IMG/VR virus record: IMGVR_UViG_3300008450_007994
Location: 1 to 32,529 of that record
Direction: 5' to 3' (one strand)
From: a virus
DNA length: 32,529 bases
Shown: in pieces, positions 18,853 to 26,043 of the stretch
Position numbering within the stretch: position 1 is the stretch's first letter
Layout: each line of letters opens with the position of its first letter
Program-made: the position numbers and the translations under genes
The notes under the pieces: generated by a model
Told to the model about the DNA's origin: nothing
The model's database searches: none
Seen by the model: only the letters and a program-made list of their open reading frames with translations

Positions 18853-18926
18853 TGCGGAATGTAGGACTTGAACCTACGATTACCGAATTATGAGTTCGGG
18901 GCTTTAACCAACTAAGCTAATTCCGC
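18853..18926 (-). tRNA. tRNA-Met (CAT), possibly Ile2
   Basis: 74-nt cloverleaf: acceptor GCGGAAT/ATTCCGC, anticodon stem CCGAA/TTCGG with loop CTCATAA (CAU), T-arm GTAGG-TTCAAGT-CCTAC, discriminator A. A G1-C72 pair argues against initiator tRNA. CAU can be elongator Met or, with lysidine, Ile for AUA codons; the window does not decide. Its 5' end overlaps the last codons of the carbamoyltransferase gene by 10 bases. Confidence 0.92.
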
Positions 18927-20398
18927 CTGCCTGTTAGTATATTATATCCATAATGTTCCTGCCAGTCAATAGCATCTTGATTGTCATTTAATAATGGTTG
19001 ACCTTTTATATTTAAGCTTGTGTTTAATAGCATTGGCACTCCAGTTGCCCAATAAAACTTTCTTAAAGCCATGTGAAGACCTGGATGCTGATCTTTATTT
19101 ACAGTCTGGACTCTAGATGTTCCGTCTACATGCACTACAGATGGAACCTTTTCTGGGTATTTGCATTTAACTGTATATTGCATATAAGGAGATGCAAAAT
19201 TCATATCAAACCATTCGCTAGCAAATTCTTCTAGTACTACTGGGGCAAACGGTCTAAACAGCTCTCTTTGCTTTATTAGATTTACCTTATCTTTAATGTT
19301 TGGATCTCTAGGATCTGCCAATATACTTCGATTTCCTAAAGCTCTAGGTCCATATTCTGCTCTTCCTGAAGCAACCGCCACTATTCCATTTTGCAATATA
19401 CCATCAACAATTTTTTGAGTTGGATATTCATCGCTAATGTTGTGTCCGAGGTACGGCCCTTTCCAATCTATATGATTTCCATATAAAGCTGCTGCAGCTC
19501 CCAATGAGCTTCCAGCATCACCTGGATTTGGCATTATCCAAACTTCTTTAAATATATTCCATAAGATTGTATTTGCTTTGCTGTTTAAAGCACATCCACC
19601 CATAAAAACTAAATTTTTTTTACCAGTAATATTATAGGCCATATGCATAAACTCGCTAAGTCTTATCTCGTATACTTTTTGAACCGCTGCAGCCAGATCA
19701 AATTTTCTTTGCTCAAACCACTCTCCAATATAGCCAGTGCCCTCTTGTCCCGCAAAACAGGGGACATGGCCCCAATCAAAATCTTTTATACCAGTATGAA
19801 AATTGTATTTTTGCCAATTGTATTTTGGAAAATATTCGTTTACTTGTTTAAAATATCTATCTGGGTTTCCATACGCTGCCATGCCCATCATTATATATTC
19901 TTCTTGATTTGGAATAAGACCTAGTAGCCCTGTGAATGCGGAATAAAATAATCCAAAGCTGAGGGGGTAGTTTTGCTTAAATTTTAATTTAATGCTTGAG
20001 CCTTCTCCAATCCATACTGTAGAGGTATTATATTCTCCAATTGAGTCTAGTACAACAATAACTGCATCATTAAATTTACTTGTATAGTAACCAGCTGCTG
20101 CATGTGAATAATGATGAGAAAAATATTTAATTGGTAGGTCCATAGGAATATTAGGCTTCCAGTCTCCAGCTCCGCCACGGAGTAACAGCCTTGACCTCTT
20201 TAGCTGAGGTTTTTCATAATAAGCAATGTGTGTTGGGATTCCATAATTAAGCATATCTTCATATATATCTGCATTGTTATACCAGTCATTTTTTCTCTTG
20301 CTATATCTTTCTGAATGAGCGGAAAAAAGTATCTCTCCATCTTTTAACAGAGAAACTGATGCGTCATGAGATGTTTCATTGATTCCTAAAATTATCAA
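18917..20398 (-). CDS. NodU/TobZ-type O-carbamoyltransferase
   Basis: 493 residues, slightly short for the family (550-600). N-terminal Kae1-like domain: G-I-N-E-T-S-H-D-A-S, H95-H96-Y-S-H99 metal site, V-V-L-D118-S-I-G-E and G-M-A-A-Y-G-N-P; then F-M-G-G-C-A-L-N-S-K. C-terminal YrdC-like-adjacent region: G-R-A-E-Y-G-P-R-A-L-G-N-R-S-I-L-A-D-P-R. Such enzymes use carbamoyl phosphate and ATP to make carbamoyl-AMP and carbamoylate a hydroxyl of a sugar, an antibiotic or, in some phages, a hydroxymethyl base. TTG 20398 has AAGGGG nine bases upstream. The stop is inside tRNA-Met. Confidence 0.9.
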   Translation of the reverse strand: MIILGINETSHDASVSLLKDGEILFSAHSERYSKRKNDWYNNADIYEDMLNYGIPTHIAYYEKPQLKRSRLLLRGGAGDWKPNIPMDLPIKYFSHHYSHAAAGYYTSKFNDAVIVVLDSIGEYNTSTVWIGEGSSIKLKFKQNYPLSFGLFYSAFTGLLGLIPNQEEYIMMGMAAYGNPDRYFKQVNEYFPKYNWQKYNFHTGIKDFDWGHVPCFAGQEGTGYIGEWFEQRKFDLAAAVQKVYEIRLSEFMHMAYNITGKKNLVFMGGCALNSKANTILWNIFKEVWIMPNPGDAGSSLGAAAALYGNHIDWKGPYLGHNISDEYPTQKIVDGILQNGIVAVASGRAEYGPRALGNRSILADPRDPNIKDKVNLIKQRELFRPFAPVVLEEFASEWFDMNFASPYMQYTVKCKYPEKVPSVVHVDGTSRVQTVNKDQHPGLHMALRKFYWATGVPMLLNTSLNIKGQPLLNDNQDAIDWQEHYGYNILTGRRN

Positions 20399-20412
20399 CT
20401 ATCTAGACCCCT

Positions 20413-20505
20413 TTAGTAAATAAAATCACGTCTTTTTTTATTTTTTCTTTTTGCCCTTAAATTATAAAAATAAATATATACTCTTTTATAAAAATCACTA
20501 ATCAT
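20413..20505 (-). CDS. basic mini-protein, 30 aa
   Basis: ATG 20505 overlaps the stop of the SGNH gene by 8 bases. 30 residues: aromatic first half (SDFYKRVYIYFYNL), basic second half (RAKRKNKKRRDFIY). Very short basic peptides ending in F-I-Y often precede carbamoyltransferase genes, as I recall, which supports this frame; the ribosome site is weak. It could be a membrane-surface or partner peptide. Confidence 0.5.
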   Translation of the reverse strand: MISDFYKRVYIYFYNLRAKRKNKKRRDFIY

Positions 20506-21529
20506 TGTTTTTCCAATTTTCATTAAAAAATTTTTCAAAGGCTTCGGCGATATGAATATTTTTGTGCCCTCCAAAATGTGAGTGCTCTGCCCCGTACTGC
20601 CTATCTAAAGCTGCATGAAATTGTTTTCCCCAAGCATTTTTATAGTCTTCGTGGCAGTTTACTATAGTTTCATTTTCGATATAATATATTTCTTCAGACC
20701 GCTTATCAAAAGCCCAGTTATGAGAATACATATTTATCATATTTTTGTATGTTCCTGGGTATTGATCATTAACTTGAGACAAAACATAGTACTGCTGCTG
20801 GTGCCATGTGCCCCATGCAAACTTGATTCCTGCAATATCACAATACTGCTGCAACATTTGTACATACATGCTAGAATAAAATTGAGGAATCTCTGATGGT
20901 ATTACATCTTCTGCAATTAATGGCTTAGATAAAAATTTTTGATTTCCTGGTATCATACATATATTGGCTGTTTGCCTAAAAGGTTCATGCCACGGAGTTG
21001 GAATTTTTTGATGCTCTTCTAGCCTATCAAATGCGCCATGCTTTAGGTACTTAGGATTTGATACTATTTCAAATCTATTAAATACTGGAAATAACGCAAA
21101 TATATACTTCGGGTGTCCAAATTCTTTAAAGTACGCAAATATGTCTCTGACTTGTTTTGTTACGCCGCTTCCAGGCACACCTAAATTAGAATGAGTAAGC
21201 CCTAATTTATTTGAAAGTATATCGCCCCACCTAAACTCTTCATCCAAGCCAGTGCCATATGTATGAGAACATCCAGTTATAAGTATATCTGTTCCAGAAG
21301 AAAATTCTTTTGACCTATAAGTTTTTTTATTATGATGATACTCTATGCCTTCATGAATATAGTCAAATTCTTTTATGCCATCTAGCAGTATATTTGTGTA
21401 TATCTGTCTAGCAGTAAGATCTGTATACTGATAGTTATCATTGCTTTTTTTATCAAGCATAGCTTGAAGTAGTGTGCCGTCAAAAACATCGCTAACCTCT
21501 TTAACACTTGCTAAATCTATTTTAGCCAT
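20498..21529 (-). CDS. SGNH/GDSL-type hydrolase-like protein, 343 aa
   Basis: Block I: I-L-I-T-G-C-S88-H-T-Y-G-T-G (nucleophile Ser88 in the GxS context). Block II/III: H-S-N-L-G-V-P-G-S-G (Gly and Asn that stabilise the oxyanion). Block V near the C-terminus: S-H-F-G-G-H322-K-N, with His322 as catalytic base, although the usual Asp three residues before it is replaced. Family members are esterases and O-acetyl or acyl transfer enzymes. It sits upstream of the carbamoyltransferase, so it could process the same acceptor. ATG 21529 overlaps the gene before it. Confidence 0.72.
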   Translation of the reverse strand: MAKIDLASVKEVSDVFDGTLLQAMLDKKSNDNYQYTDLTARQIYTNILLDGIKEFDYIHEGIEYHHNKKTYRSKEFSSGTDILITGCSHTYGTGLDEEFRWGDILSNKLGLTHSNLGVPGSGVTKQVRDIFAYFKEFGHPKYIFALFPVFNRFEIVSNPKYLKHGAFDRLEEHQKIPTPWHEPFRQTANICMIPGNQKFLSKPLIAEDVIPSEIPQFYSSMYVQMLQQYCDIAGIKFAWGTWHQQQYYVLSQVNDQYPGTYKNMINMYSHNWAFDKRSEEIYYIENETIVNCHEDYKNAWGKQFHAALDRQYGAEHSHFGGHKNIHIAEAFEKFFNENWKNND

Positions 21530-21776
21530 ATATTTTACCGTCCATTTCTTTAATTATAGTTTTTTCAACAATTTGTTGTACAAAATCTGAAAAATGTTTT
21601 CTAATTGACCCAGAAGGTCTTGATCCAAAAGATGTCCACAGTCTTTTATATTCTACAATATTTGCAAATGTGGTGGGGCACACGACTATACCATTGTATT
21701 CTTTTAGTATTGTTGGTAGCGGAACGTGTTTACTGCAACATTTGCATTCTTTTGCTTTTTCTTGATATGTGCTCAT
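21522..21776 (-). CDS. zinc-binding protein, 84 aa
   Basis: ATG 21776 overlaps the terminase stop as ATGA. A C-K-C-C cluster (11-14), a later single Cys (V-V-C-P) and nearby His suggest a zinc site; the C-terminal half is helical and basic (IRKHFSDFVQQIVEKTIIKE). The position directly after the large terminase is often that of a small homing or packaging helper, but no family was recognised. Confidence 0.65.
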   Translation of the reverse strand: MSTYQEKAKECKCCSKHVPLPTILKEYNGIVVCPTTFANIVEYKRLWTSFGSRPSGSIRKHFSDFVQQIVEKTIIKEMDGKIYG

Positions 21777-23605
21777 AGTATTTCCATATTCTCTAGCGCT
21801 CTTGACATTTTATCTATCTCCCCCGCCAATCTTTCAGGCATTCTTGGTGCTCTAATTAAGTTGTCTCTGTAAACTTCTTGATCTTCCTCTAAATAATTAT
21901 CTTCAACAAACGACTCATATGTATGTATATTTACTTCATCATTTATATTAGGCCTTGTCCTGCTAATTGAATTATATACCGAGCCGCATACTGCGTCAGC
22001 TAAGTCTTTAGACCCTTTTCTAGGGTGATCTACTCTATCTCTCATAATTTTAAGCTGAAGCAATTCATCTATAAGCAAGGGTATGTGCGGGCCGTGAAGT
22101 CTTTCTTCTAGAACTACCATTGCCATATCGTCATAATGTTTTTTAGCAACAGAAAGTATCTCTGTATTAATTCCATATTGTTTTAACTGCTGCATCATAT
22201 CGTGTGAGTTCCACCTGTCAAATGTGCAGACCGATATATTAAATCCTCTAGTCCTTAAGGACAATATGTAATCTTTAACTTCTGTAAAATCTACAGACTT
22301 ATCTGGTGTTGGCGTCCAATACCTGACAGCATCTACGGATACTATTGGGGCTGGCTGAGAGTATTCGTTAGTCACCCTTACATTAACCCAATTCTCAACA
22401 TGAGCCATTGCTACTGCACAGTGGTCATGCTTTTGCGCTAAGTCTACGTGTAAAAAATATTTTTTATCTGGATCTGGCTTAAACCATTCTTCAAGCCTAC
22501 CAAATTTGTCTACTGCAAGTCCTGTGTTATTAAAAGCTTTCTCGACTTTTTCTCTAGACTTAAAGAATGCATCAATCATCTCTGGTGGCATGCATGCGAA
22601 TCTTCCTAGGGCATCTAGCGAATTCTTATAGAATGCCGTTTTAAAGTCCTCTATACTTCTAGTAGGATTTACTTCCCATGTAGGTCTTCTCAAAGCATAC
22701 ACCTTCGGAATTAAATAAGAATTAATATGGTCTTCTTCCCATTCAATTTCAAATTCATTGCCCTCTGTTCCGTCTGGCAAATCTTCATCCATCTTAAACT
22801 TATGCGACCTAACTATAGTTTCTTTGTCAGCAATCACTGAGTTATAAAACTTTTGAATAGGATCATTTTTAAATCTTGGAAATGAAAGTAAAATAACTTT
22901 TCCAAAGTCTGGGAAACGAGAATCCACTGAGGCTCTGTACATTTCATAAATTGCATCAGCTGTTTTTGCCTGGTCATGACCCGTCGTATTCTCAATAGCA
23001 AATCCTGAAATCTCGTCAAGAATTACAACGATTACGTTATACCCCTCCCATGCCTCACGCTCTGAGTGACCAGAGTGTACTGTTATAGCCTTGTCAAATT
23101 TCATCTCAGAGGCTTTTGGATCATACTTGCCAACGAACCATGGTGAGCGGTCTATTCGTGTCTTAAATCCCTTAAAGAATACGTTATTGGCCTGCTGTGA
23201 GTTTATTGCTATATTAAGAATATCAATTGAATCTCCAGGAGGTTTTCCATAATATGTTGCTGGATCTTTTAAGCATAAAAGTAAATAAACAATATATGCA
23301 ACAGCTATCGTCGAAGAATAATCTTTACCAGAACCTTTGCCGAGCTGGGCAATAACTTCTGTACATGTTTGTTTATATATTCTTTCGCCTTCTTGCTCTC
23401 CAAATAATTTCTTTAGGGTGGCTTCTTTATAGATCTGAGAGCTTTTTTCAATTAAAGTATATTGTAATTCAGAAAGTGGTGGCAGTCCTAGGTAGTCTGG
23501 GCTAGTTACAAATGTTCGTAAATCTACTGGACGCTCTTCAAACTCTTCGCCATCCAATATGTCAATTAAGTCATCAAAACTAAATTCCACTGACATTTTC
23601 CTCAA
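21773..23605 (-). CDS. terL: large terminase subunit (TerL)
   Basis: 610 residues. ATPase: Walker A G89-K-G-S-G-K94-D in A-Q-L-G-K-G-S-G-K-D, Walker B V-I-V-V-I-L-D197-E198, and a coupling motif near L-L-S-F-P-R. Nuclease: D388 in H-V-D-L-A-Q, D463 in F-D-R-W-N-S, and D537 in K-D-L-A-D-A-V, the RNase H-like metal triad. It packages DNA into the prohead from the portal. The first codon is TTG 23605, with AGAGG nine bases before it; ATG at 23596 is an alternative. It overlaps the small-subunit gene by 26 bases. Confidence 0.93.
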   Translation of the reverse strand: MRKMSVEFSFDDLIDILDGEEFEERPVDLRTFVTSPDYLGLPPLSELQYTLIEKSSQIYKEATLKKLFGEQEGERIYKQTCTEVIAQLGKGSGKDYSSTIAVAYIVYLLLCLKDPATYYGKPPGDSIDILNIAINSQQANNVFFKGFKTRIDRSPWFVGKYDPKASEMKFDKAITVHSGHSEREAWEGYNVIVVILDEISGFAIENTTGHDQAKTADAIYEMYRASVDSRFPDFGKVILLSFPRFKNDPIQKFYNSVIADKETIVRSHKFKMDEDLPDGTEGNEFEIEWEEDHINSYLIPKVYALRRPTWEVNPTRSIEDFKTAFYKNSLDALGRFACMPPEMIDAFFKSREKVEKAFNNTGLAVDKFGRLEEWFKPDPDKKYFLHVDLAQKHDHCAVAMAHVENWVNVRVTNEYSQPAPIVSVDAVRYWTPTPDKSVDFTEVKDYILSLRTRGFNISVCTFDRWNSHDMMQQLKQYGINTEILSVAKKHYDDMAMVVLEERLHGPHIPLLIDELLQLKIMRDRVDHPRKGSKDLADAVCGSVYNSISRTRPNINDEVNIHTYESFVEDNYLEEDQEVYRDNLIRAPRMPERLAGEIDKMSRALENMEIL

Positions 23606-24122
23606 TGACTACTGCCTCTACAATTCCAGTAATTTGAGAAAGCCTTTTGGCAACTTCCATTTTACATTTTGGGCAGGTAGAGGTAACTTCTTTTAATATC
23701 TTAACAAGCACTTCTTGTTTTCTTTCCGCCTCTGCAACTTGTGTAGCAAGTTCGTTATTTTCTAAAACTCCGACGGACTGAAGCATTGCAATTCTTTTAG
23801 TCTCTATATCTGCAATAAGCTTAAGGGCTCCAGATTTAATTGCTAATTGGCCAGATTGATCTGCCTCATCAACTGTCCTCCACGCCTCTTTGATAAGCAT
23901 TGCATAATGCTGATCTGCACCAGAAATAGCCTCTTTTGCTCTATCACGAACAGCATTGTCATTATGAACAATGTTCTTCCACTCGTCTATTAGTTCGACC
24001 ACTTCTTTTCTCTGAAGCCCAGTTATAGTTGCAATTTGTGTAGGGTTATTTCCCTGTAATAGTTTTTCTACTACATTATTCATTCTATCCATATGCTGGG
24101 GAAGATCAATTTCCATTGTCAT
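23580..24122 (-). CDS. terS: terminase small subunit-like protein
   Basis: 180 residues. An N-terminal HTH (about 27-48, QIATITGLQRKEVVELIDEW) fits DNA recognition at the packaging site, followed by a long helical middle (60-145) for oligomerisation. C150-P-K-C153 forms one half of a possible zinc site near the end. Size, order and overlap with terL support the call; direct homology is not shown. ATG 24122 lies six bases after a TATACT, so the message is probably leaderless. Confidence 0.75.
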   Translation of the reverse strand: MTMEIDLPQHMDRMNNVVEKLLQGNNPTQIATITGLQRKEVVELIDEWKNIVHNDNAVRDRAKEAISGADQHYAMLIKEAWRTVDEADQSGQLAIKSGALKLIADIETKRIAMLQSVGVLENNELATQVAEAERKQEVLVKILKEVTSTCPKCKMEVAKRLSQITGIVEAVVIEENVSGI

Positions 24123-24128
24123 TCTATA

Positions 24129-24134
24129 AGTATA
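24129..24134 (-). promoter_or_regulatory. leaderless -10 box before the terminase operon
   Basis: TATACT in GGTATACT, ending six bases before ATG 24122. No good -35 box. It lies in the 27-base gap between the Nmad1-like gene and terS. Confidence 0.55.
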
Positions 24135-24149
24135 CCATATTTTAGTTGA

Positions 24150-24476
24150 CTAAGATTGATTAGCAATTTTAAGAAGAATTAAATATCCAATTAAATCATC
24201 AATATCATTATCTCCAGCAAAGCCTTGGGCATGACTAATTCTATTTAACTTATCGTCAATACGAACTTTAAGCTGCTCTACCGAATTAGATGTAGCAAAC
24301 AGCCTCATAGGATTTAATGCTGAATCTCCATATGATATATTCTTTTTAATTAACATTTCTGATACCTCTAGGCATTGATTGAGAATCTTATTGCCTGATG
24401 GAGCATCTGTTGCTATTACCTGTAGATCTGTAATCCACATTTGGTAGCCTTTATCTTTTTGTGGGTATCCCGCCAT
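24150..24476 (-). CDS. Nmad1/DUF1599-like protein, 108 aa
   Basis: The motif K-K-N-I-S-Y-G-D-S-A-L-N-P-M-R-L-F (43-60), then V-R-I-D-D-K-L-N-R-I (71-80) and D-I-D-D-L-I-G-Y-L-I-L-L (91-102), match the family called DUF1599 or nucleotide modification associated domain 1. Its acidic residues are arranged as in all-alpha NTP pyrophosphatases. The family is linked to phage genomes with modified bases. Whether this phage modifies its DNA is not known. It follows the nucleotidyltransferase gene directly (two-base gap). Confidence 0.75.
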   Translation of the reverse strand: MAGYPQKDKGYQMWITDLQVIATDAPSGNKILNQCLEVSEMLIKKNISYGDSALNPMRLFATSNSVEQLKVRIDDKLNRISHAQGFAGDNDIDDLIGYLILLKIANQS

Positions 24477-24477
24477 T

Positions 24478-25137
24478 TTATTCCATTTCTCTATATAGTC
24501 TTTTTAAACCTTTTAAGGTTCCAATATCCATATATTGACCTCCTGGTTTTACAGCACGAACATCTAAACTCATATCAATCCATTCCTGAATTTGTTTTCC
24601 TGGATGATCTAAATCTGTATCTACATATCTTATCAAATTTTTTCTAAACAGCATAGTGCCCCACATATACTCATATTCGCAGTCTTGAACTTTATCTTTA
24701 GAAGACAGAACCTTATCTCCAGATAAAGATATCTGCCCAACTCTTCCTTTTAAATCATCTGTACATTTCCATGCCCCAAGAACTACATCGCCTTCTGACT
24801 TCATCATTTCTTTATATATGTTTGTCTGAGCACCCAATATAAATGTATCTGGCATTCCAATAAGAACTGTATGGTTATGTTCTCCTACCATAAATTTTAC
24901 AGCATCAGACATGGTTGAAGGCTCACGCACGATAAGTTTAATATTCATATCCATATTCTGAATAATAGGAACCCATTCAGCTCTGGTAGAAACTATAACC
25001 TCATCACAAACTTCTAACATTTGCTCCACATGCCATTGCAATAATGATCTTTCGTCTGATATTGGAAGGCAAAACTTAGGTATACCTCCGACTCTAGAGG
25101 CTTTACCTGACGCTGGTAGAACTCCTACAATGGGCAT
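24478..25137 (-). CDS. sugar-phosphate nucleotidyltransferase
   Basis: 219 residues from ATG 25137, which overlaps the glycosyltransferase stop (TAATG) and has GGAGG upstream; an in-frame GTG at 25149 is less likely. Signature: G-V-L-P-A-S-G-K-A-S-R-V-G-G-I-P-K-F-C-L-P, the nucleotide-binding loop with the conserved Arg and Lys; G-M-P-D97-T-F, the metal-binding Asp; W-G-T-M-L-F-R near 160. It belongs to the glucose-1-phosphate nucleotidyltransferase group and makes an NDP-sugar from NTP and a sugar phosphate. It is paired with the glycosyltransferase upstream. Confidence 0.85.
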   Translation of the reverse strand: MPIVGVLPASGKASRVGGIPKFCLPISDERSLLQWHVEQMLEVCDEVIVSTRAEWVPIIQNMDMNIKLIVREPSTMSDAVKFMVGEHNHTVLIGMPDTFILGAQTNIYKEMMKSEGDVVLGAWKCTDDLKGRVGQISLSGDKVLSSKDKVQDCEYEYMWGTMLFRKNLIRYVDTDLDHPGKQIQEWIDMSLDVRAVKPGGQYMDIGTLKGLKRLYREME

Positions 25138-25895
25138 TATTCCTCCCACTCGTGAGGATTAAATCCGTTAGGATAAGATTCATTTACCATCGGATCTTTT
25201 TTCCAAGCAATCCATCCTTCTTCTCTATCGTCTCCCCAATATAGATGAACTACATCTCTATCTAAAAGTCTTTTAGCATCTTCTCCGTGAAAAATATAAA
25301 CCTTATTGTCTTTTAAAAATGGCATTTCAATAAGCTCAGAAGCCCATTCGTTAATGTGTTTTTGATATGGATCTACTCCAAGCTCACGGTATAAGGCATC
25401 TGTAAACATCTGAACATCAGTATAGTAATGAACCATATGATTATGCTGAATAATTCCTTCGGAACATCTTTCAACGCAAAGATCTATGGCTGCCTTTAAT
25501 AGTGGATGCCCAGCCTTTGCAGCAATTGTTTGAGTTGCTAGCCACGGAGTATCTTTTTCAATATCTAAAATCATATCGTATTCAGGATTTAGCCATGTGT
25601 CTACTGGGACCTTGCAGTGCGTATCCATGTCCGCATATATTCCACCATGTATGTAAAGAATGGCAAATCTCCAAAGACCAGCTTTCATTACACCTAAAGG
25701 CAAATTTACATATGCTTCATATGTTTTTGAATCAAAATGTTCTTTAAAGAAATTTTCTCTATCCTGTCCGCTCATGTACCCATAAGTATATTCTGGATTT
25801 TGATAAGTCCATGTTCCTACGCTTTCTTTAGCGTAAGCTGGCAATTCGTCAAAACTTGTTTCATATGTCTGCCAAATATTTTTTTCTATGCTCAT
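25137..25895 (-). CDS. GT32/OCH1-like glycosyltransferase
   Basis: 252 residues. N-terminus N-I-W-Q-T-Y-E-T matches the I-x-Q-x-W-x-T start of the DXD sugar-transferase family (Gly_transf_sug). Core: K-A-G-L-W-R-F-A-I-L-Y-I-H-G-G-I-Y-A-D-M-D-T (71-92), with D89-x-D91 binding the metal and nucleotide sugar. A later segment H-Y-W-G-D-D-R. It would move a sugar from an NDP donor to a glycan, teichoic acid, protein or DNA base. ATG 25895 has AAGGAG upstream, lying in the end of the HTH gene. Confidence 0.88.
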   Translation of the reverse strand: MSIEKNIWQTYETSFDELPAYAKESVGTWTYQNPEYTYGYMSGQDRENFFKEHFDSKTYEAYVNLPLGVMKAGLWRFAILYIHGGIYADMDTHCKVPVDTWLNPEYDMILDIEKDTPWLATQTIAAKAGHPLLKAAIDLCVERCSEGIIQHNHMVHYYTDVQMFTDALYRELGVDPYQKHINEWASELIEMPFLKDNKVYIFHGEDAKRLLDRDVVHLYWGDDREEGWIAWKKDPMVNESYPNGFNPHEWEE

Positions 25896-25896
25896 A

Positions 25897-26043
25897 CTAT
25901 CTCCTTTTAATTAATCCAAACTGTTCTAGGTATCTCTGTATGGTCATAGCAGAGACATTGCACTCTTTTCCAATTTCTGTTACTGTCTTTTTTTGAACTA
26001 CATATCTTCTATATAGCCACTCTTTGCTTTGATAGAATTTCAT
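25897..26043 (-). CDS. small helix-turn-helix protein, 48 aa
   Basis: ATG 26043 overlaps the resolvase stop as ATGA. The segment K-T-V-T-E-I-G-K-E-C-N-V-S-A-M-T-I-Q-R-Y-L (about 19-39) is a clear HTH with a Cys-Asn turn, preceded by aromatic/basic residues (KFYQSKEWLYRRYV) and followed by K-R-R. It resembles the 55-residue HTH protein at 3625-3792 in both halves. It may be a regulator or a homing-type DNA-binding module. The ribosome site of the glycosyltransferase gene lies at its end. Confidence 0.75.
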   Translation of the reverse strand: MKFYQSKEWLYRRYVVQKKTVTEIGKECNVSAMTIQRYLEQFGLIKRR

